From JBDKTH01 sp964558295 (GTDB lineage: Bacteria > Planctomycetota > Planctomycetia > Pirellulales > Thermoguttaceae): a DNA stretch of 11,841 bases. Both the position numbers and the translations under genes were made by a program. The notes beneath the pieces are model-generated. The model did not search any database. It had not been told where the DNA came from and saw only the letters and a list, made by a program, of their open reading frames with translations. Below are positions 1 through 6,249 of this stretch, piece by piece; the first letter of the stretch is position 1, and the number at the start of each line of letters is the position of its first letter. The stretch spans positions 1 through 11,841 of the forward strand of contig CAZLDQ010000179.1 in assembly GCA_964558295.1 (NCBI GenBank), given 5' to 3'.

Positions 1-29
1 CCCAACGATACCATACCCCTCAAAGCAGT

Positions 30-569
30 TCATGCACGCCTGCCGAAAGGACACATTTGATCGCCCGACACGCCCCACACATACAAGGCCACGGCCCCCG
101 TGTCGACTTGCTGTTGGATGTGGTCTTTGAGCTTCGCATCGGTCTGGGTCAGGTTGACCTCGATGTGCGGGATGAACTGCATGTGCCCGTTGAATTCGCG
201 GTTGTATCGCCGGACCTGATTGGCCCCCGACTCAAAGACCGTATTGATGCCGCACTCCTCAGCCACCTTGAGCGTCTCGAGAATCTTCTCTTCCGTAGCA
301 TACGCCCGAAAAAGGCTTCCAACGTACCGGAGATCCCGAGCGTGCATGTAGCCGGAGATTAGGTTACCGCCCAGGAGGACGCGACTGATCTTGACCTTGC
401 CAATTGTACCACACGGGATCAGCTTCGAATCCGGCGGAGTCGACGATTCCTTTTCCGCTGCTTGCGACGTCTCGCCCACCAATGCCATGGCTCCTACACT
501 GGCTGTTCCCGCTGCAACCAGCGACTGATTCAGAAAGCTACGACGGCTCAATTCCTTGGGCTGCGACAT
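30..569 (-). CDS. Tat-leader aldo/keto reductase-like protein, apparently broken at its 3' end
   Basis: The product is 179 residues before a TGA at 30-32. Residues 9-14 (RRSFLN) followed by a hydrophobic stretch to about 32 form a twin-arginine leader, so export is predicted. Residues about 50-170 (GKVKISRVLLGGN, then EECGINTVFESGA, then DTGAVALYVWGVSGD) resemble the start of the TIM barrel in planctomycete aldo/keto reductase-like proteins. The usual Asp/Tyr catalytic pattern after GIN is absent (VFES instead), so reductase activity is doubtful. Relatives are usually over 300 residues, and after GVSGDQ the frame runs into a stop, so a frameshift or decay is likely (see findings). The ATG at 567-569 is preferred over an in-frame start 150 bases upstream because it has an AGGAG 8 bases before it, it directly precedes the Tat motif, and a promoter lies inside the longer version. 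Function beyond the fold is unknown. Confidence 0.7.
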   Translation of the reverse strand: MSQPKELSRRSFLNQSLVAAGTASVGAMALVGETSQAAEKESSTPPDSKLIPCGTIGKVKISRVLLGGNLISGYMHARDLRYVGSLFRAYATEEKILETLKVAEECGINTVFESGANQVRRYNREFNGHMQFIPHIEVNLTQTDAKLKDHIQQQVDTGAVALYVWGVSGDQMCPFGRRA

Positions 570-577
570 CTCGAAGT

Positions 578-582
578 CTCCT
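578..582 (-). promoter_or_regulatory. Ribosome binding site of the aldo/keto reductase-like gene
   Basis: On the minus strand AGGAG lies 8 bases before the ATG at 569. It decides the start in favour of the Tat-leader Met over the earlier in-frame candidate at 719. Confidence 0.6.
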
Positions 583-615
583 GCGGGCATGAATTCCAAC
601 GGAACAATAGTCCCG

Positions 616-645
616 ATTCTACCACCCTGGCAGAGACCGTCGCAA
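616..645 (-). promoter_or_regulatory. Candidate sigma-70-type promoter for the aldo/keto reductase-like gene
   Basis: Minus strand: TTGCGA (-35, 640-645), an 18-base spacer, then TAGAAT (-10, 616-621). The -10 matches the consensus at 5 of 6 positions and the -35 at 4 of 6. Transcription would start near 609, giving a leader of about 40 bases before the ATG at 569. It suggests this gene is transcribed separately from the oxidoreductase upstream, from which it is 184 bases away. Visual match only. Confidence 0.45.
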
Positions 646-753
646 GATCGAGGCTCTTCCATCATTGAGCCTGCGGACTTATCCGCTGCGTTCCCTGATG
701 GGTAAGCCAGTTGGGACACACGGTGGGGCAGCCCGCCGGCGAAATAGGGGCAA

Positions 754-2259
754 CTATTTCACCAGTCCAGCGTTCCCCAGCCGCTTGCGCAACTCCGCCT
801 TGTTAACCTTGAGTTGCTCGGCCTGAGGAGAACCCTTGAAGTATGGATCCAACGGATAACAACCGCTCGGCAATCCAGTGCGCGGGCCGGTCGTGCAATC
901 GCTGAACGTGCGGCAGATTCGCTTCGTCTGCATCGGGCGCCCGGCCAACGAGTCGGCCGGCAGTTCCCAATAGCTCAACACCATGCGGCCAACTCCCACA
1001 AAGTCGGTCCAGCCCTCCCGCACCACAGCCTGAGCCACATGCGGCAGATAGTCTTGGAAGTAGGTATAACCGGTTCCCACCATCGGCAGCCCTGGCACCT
1101 GTTGCTTCACCTCCCGCACGGCCTCGATCTGCCGCACGCAACCGATCAGCGGATCCTCCGGCGGCTGATAGCCGTCCGAGGGCGGATAGAAGGCCGGCCG
1201 TTGAATGTGCGGATTGTAATAGGGTGAACCGGCCGACAAATTGACGATGTCCACCTTGCATTCATCTCGCAACATCCGAAGCAACGCGACCGGCTCAGTC
1301 AGATCCATGTCCATCGGATTAGCCGGATTGCAGCCGAAACCGGGATATGGAGTGGGATACTCATGTGGAATCCCGGGCCCCAACTTGCCACCGCTCGACT
1401 GGGCCGGATCGGGGTAAAACGGCGGCACGTCGAAGAGCGACAACCGCACGCCGATCATCAAGCCGGGACATGCGGAACGAATCGCCGCGATCGTCTCGCG
1501 CATGAATCGCGTCCGGTTCTCAAAACTCCCACCATACGGCCCGGGCCGCGTGAAGGCCGAGAGGAACTCGTGCCCCAAGTAACCGTGGCACTGTTTCACA
1601 TCAACAAATCGGAAGCCCACCGCTTGGGCCATCTGCGCCGCCACCACATAGTCGTCAATCAACCGCCGGATTTCGTCATCGGAGAGAACCACCGAGTCAT
1701 CCGCCGGGTCGATCTTGAACTTCGCGTCAAGCACCGGATGATGATAGACGATCCGCGGTTCCAGCTTGGCGTGATCGTTCGGGCGGCAAAACCGTCCCGA
1801 ATGGGTTAGTTGCAATCCGACCAACAGATCGTCCGCCGCCCGGGGACCGAAGCTTGCCGTGTGGGCCGAGATCAGCGAGTCGAGCAACAACCGCATCGCC
1901 TCGGCATTCTCCGGCCGGTAGTAGAGCTGATGGGGATTCGCCCGGCCATCGCGCCGCACGGCAAAGGCCTCGCCCCCCCAGATCAACTTGGCTCCCGACT
2001 CGCCAAAATGCTCCCAGCGACGCAGCGTCAATGGCGACGGCTGACCGTCGGCCGTGGCATCCCAGCCTTCCATCGCATGAATGCACCAACGATTTCCGAC
2101 CACAAAGTCGCCCAAGCTGATCGGCTGGGCCATCGGTGACCCCTCGGCCGCCGAGAGAATCCGCTCGTCACAGGGGAGCGTCAGGCCAAGTTGTTCAAGA
2201 TAGGCGATGAACGCTTGAACCGAATCAAGACCACCGATGCGTTGGTACTGCTGCGCCAC
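754..2259 (-). CDS. NADH:flavin oxidoreductase, Old Yellow Enzyme family
   Basis: This is a 501-residue FMN-dependent TIM-barrel oxidoreductase, related to the N-terminal domain of 2,4-dienoyl-CoA reductase. Such enzymes reduce activated C=C bonds with NAD(P)H in the cytoplasm. Numbering from the GTG at 2259: GNRWCIHAMEGWD at 55-67 is the early FMN-binding strand, LQLTHSGR at 149-156 carries the flavin-contacting Gln, and CHGYLGHEFLS at 224-234 contains the substrate-binding/proton-donor HGY. YGGSFENR at 242-249 and VGVGR at 421-425 (FMN phosphate) are also family signatures. There is no C-terminal FAD/NAD domain as in full dienoyl-CoA reductases. Cys449, Cys455 and Cys467 sit where those enzymes have an Fe-S cluster, but I count only three, so a cluster is uncertain. 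A GTG at 2277 would add six residues; the one at 2259 has GGAGAG at good spacing. The physiological substrate is unknown. Confidence 0.88.
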   Translation of the reverse strand: MAQQYQRIGGLDSVQAFIAYLEQLGLTLPCDERILSAAEGSPMAQPISLGDFVVGNRWCIHAMEGWDATADGQPSPLTLRRWEHFGESGAKLIWGGEAFAVRRDGRANPHQLYYRPENAEAMRLLLDSLISAHTASFGPRAADDLLVGLQLTHSGRFCRPNDHAKLEPRIVYHHPVLDAKFKIDPADDSVVLSDDEIRRLIDDYVVAAQMAQAVGFRFVDVKQCHGYLGHEFLSAFTRPGPYGGSFENRTRFMRETIAAIRSACPGLMIGVRLSLFDVPPFYPDPAQSSGGKLGPGIPHEYPTPYPGFGCNPANPMDMDLTEPVALLRMLRDECKVDIVNLSAGSPYYNPHIQRPAFYPPSDGYQPPEDPLIGCVRQIEAVREVKQQVPGLPMVGTGYTYFQDYLPHVAQAVVREGWTDFVGVGRMVLSYWELPADSLAGRPMQTKRICRTFSDCTTGPRTGLPSGCYPLDPYFKGSPQAEQLKVNKAELRKRLGNAGLVK

Positions 2260-2264
2260 ATGAA

Positions 2265-2270
2265 CTCTCC
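2265..2270 (-). promoter_or_regulatory. Ribosome binding site of the flavin oxidoreductase gene
   Basis: Minus-strand GGAGAG, with the GGAG core 7 bases before the GTG at 2257-2259. The alternative GTG at 2275-2277 has no purine-rich site in front of it, so the inner start is preferred. Confidence 0.45.
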
Positions 2271-2283
2271 ACTTCACTTACAA

Positions 2284-2319
2284 CAACCGGATATCGGGTT
2301 GCCCCCGCGACCGGCAACC
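2284..2319 (-). repeat. Overlapping inverted repeats upstream of the flavin oxidoreductase (possible attenuator or operator)
   Basis: Read on the minus strand, GGTTGCC (2319-2313) pairs perfectly with GGCAACC (2303-2297) over a 9-base loop. The second arm can instead pair with GGTTG (2288-2284) in an 18-base near-palindrome centred on GATATC with one mismatched pair (2284-2301). The two structures share an arm and exclude each other. They lie between the DHH gene stop at 2352 and the oxidoreductase start. No T-tract follows, so a simple terminator is not supported. A regulatory role is inference only. Confidence 0.4.
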
Positions 2320-2351
2320 ATTTTAGACCAAGCTTCGTCGTCTTGCGAGCC

Positions 2352-3428
2352 TTACAGATTCTCCACAATCTCCCGCCGGGCAATCAAATACTCCCCCTGC
2401 ATCCCACGAACCCCGCAAGCGGTCAACCAGCGTTCGGGGAGTTCGGTCCGGAGCACTTCAGCCAAGTCACGTCCCAAGCCCCGGCCAGGAATTTTGCCGC
2501 CGGCCCGGTGGAGATGGCCGCCCCCCTTACCAAGCCCCTCTAACGTGCGCTGCAAGAGCTTCGTGGCATCCTCGCCGCCTTGCCCTGTGCGTACCGAAAG
2601 GACCAGATCCCCCTGCACAACCGCCCCACAAAGAACCCGCTGGATCACCTCGCCACGGATCAGCAGATCGGCTACCTCACCGACAATCTCCGTCCCGTGG
2701 GCCCGCGGCAAGAGACAGAGGGCCGTATCGTGGTAAACTAATGTGCTTTGAAGAGCCAACACCAGGTCGCTGAAGTATTCGTGCGTCATCGGTGCGTTGT
2801 CAATCTCCGCCAGACGTGTAAAATCGGCCCGCTCGCTCAGCCAAATGACCATCGAGCGGTCGAGCCGGGAGTGGTGAGTCTCACTTCCCCGCGTCTCGGT
2901 GCGAATCGCGTAGAGAAGAGCCGTGGCCAATTCGCTCGTCGGAAGCACCTCCTGTTCACGAAGGTAACAAGCAGCAATCGTCGCCGAAGCCGCCACCTGA
3001 TGACGCACATCCCGAAAGCGCGGGCCATGGCGAGGATGCGGCAGTGGCCGATGATGATCGAGTACAGCCACCGGCTCTACTCGATGGTCCGTAAACAGGT
3101 GATTCTCGCTCCCCCAGGCACAATCAACGAGGATCACCGCCGTGTTCGCGGGACAAGCGACTTCCCGGACCAGTTCAATCGGCGGCGCTAACAGCCGGAC
3201 CATATGCCGGTTCTCCGCCCGAATAATCGCTCCGCCACCGACCAGACGCCCCGGTTTGCTCAACTTCTTCTCAATCAGCGAGAGGACGGCCCATCCCGTG
3301 GCAATGGCGTCAGGATCCGGGTTATCGTGAGTCACCACGATGACCTGCTCATAGGGGGCAACTGCCTCCAAAAGCCGTTGAGAACGCGACTTGCGAGGCG
3401 TTATTTCACCCGAAGCTTCCCGTTTCAC
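2352..3428 (-). CDS. DHH/DHHA1 family phosphoesterase (NrnA/RecJ-like)
   Basis: The product is 358 residues and belongs to the DHH phosphoesterase superfamily, which includes oligoribonuclease/pAp phosphatase NrnA, cyclic di-AMP phosphodiesterases and RecJ. Motif I is THDNPDPDA at 33-41 (metal ligands His34, Asp38, Asp40), motif II is VDCA at 101-104, and the name motif LDHH is at 123-126. Motif IV reads RTETRG around 176-181, with Glu178 where NrnA has Asp. The DHHA1 substrate-binding glycine motif GGGHLHRAGG is at 302-311. The N-terminal 20 residues are basic and extra. The likely role is hydrolysis of short oligonucleotides or a nucleotide signal in the cytoplasm; which one cannot be told from sequence. 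The start is GTG with a near-ideal GGGAGGTGA upstream. It lies 64 bases downstream of the BaiN-type gene, probably in the same transcript. Confidence 0.85.
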   Translation of the reverse strand: MKREASGEITPRKSRSQRLLEAVAPYEQVIVVTHDNPDPDAIATGWAVLSLIEKKLSKPGRLVGGGAIIRAENRHMVRLLAPPIELVREVACPANTAVILVDCAWGSENHLFTDHRVEPVAVLDHHRPLPHPRHGPRFRDVRHQVAASATIAACYLREQEVLPTSELATALLYAIRTETRGSETHHSRLDRSMVIWLSERADFTRLAEIDNAPMTHEYFSDLVLALQSTLVYHDTALCLLPRAHGTEIVGEVADLLIRGEVIQRVLCGAVVQGDLVLSVRTGQGGEDATKLLQRTLEGLGKGGGHLHRAGGKIPGRGLGRDLAEVLRTELPERWLTACGVRGMQGEYLIARREIVENL

Positions 3429-3434
3429 AGATCT

Positions 3435-3442
3435 TCACCTCC
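3435..3442 (-). promoter_or_regulatory. Very strong ribosome binding site of the DHH phosphoesterase gene
   Basis: Minus-strand GGAGGTGA lies 6 bases before the GTG at 3426-3428, close to the full anti-16S complement. It fixes the GTG start. A perfectly complementary ACCTCC lies upstream at 3474-3479 on the same strand and could mask it in the mRNA. Confidence 0.6.
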
Positions 3443-3492
3443 CCCTGCCCCATCTACTCACCGTACCCCAGATGGAGGTTGTCTGCAAGCCC

Positions 3493-4755
3493 CTACACAC
3501 TCGCCCCCGCCAGAAATCCTGTGCTAAACGCCGCCTGAAAATTGTAACCGCCGATCGGACCATCAAGGTCCAACAGTTCTCCGGCAAAAAACAAGCCGGG
3601 AACCAGCTTGCTTTGCATGGAACGGGAATCGACCTCGGCCAGCGACACTCCGCCGGCCGTCACCTCCGCCTTCTTAAAGCCCAGCGTGCCCGTGATTGGA
3701 ATGGCCAGATGCTTGAGCACTTCGACCAGCCGGGTACGTTCCGCTTTGGCGACTTCCGCCATGCGACGCTCTGAGTCCAAACCGATCTGCTTGAACATGG
3801 TCTCGGCAAGACGATGAGGAACCCATTGAGCCACAATACTGGCGACCTGCCGCTTCCCCGAACGCGTACTCGCCGCGACCAGCTCCGTCTCCAATCGCTC
3901 CGGCTTCATATCAGGCAGGAAGTCGCAGACGACTTGCAGCGTTTCCGGATGGGGATGCTCGCTGACTACACGGCTGACATCAAGCACCACCGGCCCGGAA
4001 ATGCCGAAGTGGGTAAACAGCAACGCACCGCGTCGGCGGGCCAACACGCCATCCTTCGTCCGCTTGCCACCGGTCTGGTTGCCATCAGGCAAGACAACAC
4101 TGACCGCCATGTCGGGAATCGTCACCCCTTTGAGCACCGTCACCCAAGCCGCATCCGTGCGCAGCGGAACCAACGCCGGCCGCGGCGGAACGATCGAATG
4201 CCCCAACCTCTCGGCCCAGCGGTAGCCATCGCCGGTCGTGCCACAGTCCGGGTAGGATTTCCCGCCGGTAGTCAAAATCACATTCTCGGCCGTCAAGGTA
4301 CGTTTGGCCGTCACGAGTCGAAAGTTGGATGCAGTCTTCTCCAGTTCCACCAGGGGCTCCTCATTGACCAGCGTACAGCCGCTCCGTTTGAGCCGGGCTA
4401 CAAGGGCGTTCAGCACATCAAGCGCCTTATCGCTGGCCGGGAAGATTTTGCCCGTCTCCCGCTCAAGCTTTGTGCGAACCCCTTCGGTTTCAAAAAACTG
4501 GAGAACCTCTTGCGGACCGAGAAGGCTCAGCGCGGAGTACAGAAACCGGCCCTGTGCCCCAAACGCCTCGACAATCCCCCGAGCATCGGTCGCATGAGTC
4601 AGATTGCAGCGAGTTCCACCCGACATGAGAATCTTGGTCCCCGGCCGACGGTTCTTCTCGACCAGCAGCGTGCGGCGTCCCCGCTCCGCCGCTCGAATCC
4701 CCGCCATCAATCCCGCGGCCCCTGCCCCCCCCACGACCACATCCCAATCTGCCAT
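3493..4755 (-). CDS. BaiN/HI0933 (YhiN) family NAD(P)/FAD-dependent oxidoreductase
   Basis: This is a 420-residue flavoprotein, full length for the family. The N terminus has the dinucleotide-binding fold VVVGGAGAAGLMAG at 6-19, followed by the acidic end of strand 2 (VEK) and the family signature MSGGTRCNLTH at 44-54, usually SGGGRCN. TTGGKSYPDCGTTGDGY lies in the middle. The C terminus has TAGGVSL, then LFFAGELLD and GPIGGYNFQAAFSTG, the closing FAD-contact motif. Members are cytoplasmic; most have no assigned substrate, though BaiN of clostridia has been implicated in bile-acid dehydroxylation, which should not be assumed here. The ATG at 4753-4755 starts directly on the FAD fold; the ribosome site is weak (GGGA). 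The gene lies 49 bases after the PurF-like gene. Confidence 0.88.
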   Translation of the reverse strand: MADWDVVVGGAGAAGLMAGIRAAERGRRTLLVEKNRRPGTKILMSGGTRCNLTHATDARGIVEAFGAQGRFLYSALSLLGPQEVLQFFETEGVRTKLERETGKIFPASDKALDVLNALVARLKRSGCTLVNEEPLVELEKTASNFRLVTAKRTLTAENVILTTGGKSYPDCGTTGDGYRWAERLGHSIVPPRPALVPLRTDAAWVTVLKGVTIPDMAVSVVLPDGNQTGGKRTKDGVLARRRGALLFTHFGISGPVVLDVSRVVSEHPHPETLQVVCDFLPDMKPERLETELVAASTRSGKRQVASIVAQWVPHRLAETMFKQIGLDSERRMAEVAKAERTRLVEVLKHLAIPITGTLGFKKAEVTAGGVSLAEVDSRSMQSKLVPGLFFAGELLDLDGPIGGYNFQAAFSTGFLAGASV

Positions 4756-4804
4756 GAATCATCCCAATAACAAGAGAGTATCAAGGGCTCCCTCCACGCT
4801 CCAC

Positions 4805-6229
4805 TCACCCACATTTGCCGCAACGGCTGCAGTCGTCTCCAGTCCAACAGTAAGTGCAAAGCTTTTCCTTGGGCAGTCCAATCGCTGCAACCAAGTCGTC
4901 CAGCTTTTGGTACTTGAGCGTGGTCAGATTGAGTTGCTTGCGGATCAAATCAACCATGTCAGCATGGCGGGTGCTCGACTCATCGGTGTATTCATCAAGA
5001 TGCTTGTCCGCATCCCCTTCGAGTTCCTTGATCGCCTTGCGAGCGGCCAAGTCCATCTCTGACTTGGAACGGGAGAAGTTGAGGAACTTGCACCCATGGA
5101 CCAGCGGTGGGCAAGCCGGACGCATGTGGATTTCCAGGGCTCCGTAGTCGTAAACCCGCTGGATCGTGTCGCGAAGCTGCGTGCCGCGCACAATCGAGTC
5201 TTCGCAGAACAACAGCCGGCGTCCCTTGATCAGGTCCCGCACGGGGATCAGCTTCATCCGTGCCACCAGGTCGCGGACCCGCTGTTCTTGCGGCATGAAG
5301 CTTCGCGGCCAGGTAGGAGTGTACTTGACGAACGCGCGCTGATAAGGAAGCCGGGCCTCATTGGAATAGCCCAGCGCATGGCCGGTTCCTGAGTCGGGAA
5401 TCCCCGAAACGAGGTCGACGGTCACCGTATCGGCCCTAGCCAGCGCGGCGCCGGAGCGGTAGCGCGACACCTCGACGTTAATCCCCTCATAGCTCGACGC
5501 CGGATATCCATAGTATACCCACAGGAACGAGCAGACTTGCATCCGCTCACCGGGCGGTTGGAGGATCTCGGTCCCTTCTGCCGTCATCCGCACGATTTCA
5601 CCCGGCCCCAGATAGCGGTCGATCTGGTAACCGAGATTCGGCAGGGCACAGGTCTCCATCGTCGCCGCGAAGGCCCCCGGCTTACTGCCAAGGATAATCG
5701 GCGTACGTCCCAACCGGTCGCGGGCGGCATAAATCCCTTGATCGCTCAATAGCAGCAGCGAGCAGGACCCCTCAATCGCCTCTTGCGCACGGCGGATACC
5801 TTGTTCAAAGGTCGATTCGCGGTTGATCAACGTCGCCACGAGTTCCGTGGGGTTGACCTCGCCGTCGCTCATCTCGGAGAAGTGGGTCACACAGCCCCGG
5901 TAGACTTCGGCCGCCAGTTGGTCGAGATTGTGAATCCGCCCAACCGTGGCCAGGGCATAGACGCCCAGGTGTGATCCGATAATCAGCGGTTGGTCTTCGG
6001 TGTCGCTAATCACACCGACGCCGACCGAACCATGCATCCTAGCCAGATCACCCTCGAACTTACTGCGAAACTGGGTATTGCTGATATCGTGAATCGACCG
6101 TTGAAACCCCTGGCGATTCTTCACGACCATCCCGCCGCGGCGTGTGCCGAGATGGGAATGATAGTCCGTCCCGTAGAACAGGTCGGCCAGACAGTCTACT
6201 TTGGCGGCGACGCCGAAAAGTCCACCCAC
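4805..6229 (-). CDS. PurF-like amidophosphoribosyltransferase homologue lacking the catalytic cysteine
   Basis: The product is 474 residues with the two-domain layout of glutamine PRPP amidotransferase: an N-terminal Ntn-type glutaminase fold (about 1-230) and a C-terminal phosphoribosyltransferase. The PRPP loop is intact (CEDSIVRGT at 342-350), as are SGIPDSG (275-281) and RMKLIPVR (324-331). Cys233, Cys373 or Cys380, and Cys458/Cys461 fit the Fe-S ligands of Bacillus PurF, and three more cysteines follow (467, 470, 473). The N terminus reads M-G-G-L-F-G-V where active enzymes have M-C-G-I-x-G. The start is secure: GTG with AAAGGAG 6 bases upstream. A similar MGG-starting PurF-like family occurs in Bacteroidetes, from memory. 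It may use free ammonia, have another role, or be regulatory; calling it purF would be risky. It lies 20 bases after carB, so the two are very likely cotranscribed. Confidence 0.85.
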   Translation of the reverse strand: MGGLFGVAAKVDCLADLFYGTDYHSHLGTRRGGMVVKNRQGFQRSIHDISNTQFRSKFEGDLARMHGSVGVGVISDTEDQPLIIGSHLGVYALATVGRIHNLDQLAAEVYRGCVTHFSEMSDGEVNPTELVATLINRESTFEQGIRRAQEAIEGSCSLLLLSDQGIYAARDRLGRTPIILGSKPGAFAATMETCALPNLGYQIDRYLGPGEIVRMTAEGTEILQPPGERMQVCSFLWVYYGYPASSYEGINVEVSRYRSGAALARADTVTVDLVSGIPDSGTGHALGYSNEARLPYQRAFVKYTPTWPRSFMPQEQRVRDLVARMKLIPVRDLIKGRRLLFCEDSIVRGTQLRDTIQRVYDYGALEIHMRPACPPLVHGCKFLNFSRSKSEMDLAARKAIKELEGDADKHLDEYTDESSTRHADMVDLIRKQLNLTTLKYQKLDDLVAAIGLPKEKLCTYCWTGDDCSRCGKCG

Positions 6230-6235
6230 AACAGG

Positions 6236-6242
6236 CTCCTTT
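6236..6242 (-). promoter_or_regulatory. Ribosome binding site fixing the GTG start of the PurF-like gene
   Basis: Minus-strand AAAGGAG, 6 bases before the GTG at 6227-6229. It matters because it shows the protein really begins Met-Gly-Gly and that no catalytic Cys codon has been cut off by a wrong start. Confidence 0.65.
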
Positions 6243-6249
6243 CGTTTGC

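Noticed and set aside
570..719. Upstream extension of the Tat-leader protein to a start at 719
   Set aside because: It would place 50 odd residues before the twin-arginine motif, and a promoter and a good ribosome site lie inside it.
3493..4755. Assignment of the BaiN-family gene to bile-acid metabolism
   Set aside because: The family is broad and mostly uncharacterised; neighbours give no steroid context.
3814..4770. 318-codon plus-strand frame opposite the BaiN-type gene
   Set aside because: Antisense shadow, arginine-rich, no motif; the minus-strand frame has clear family signatures throughout.
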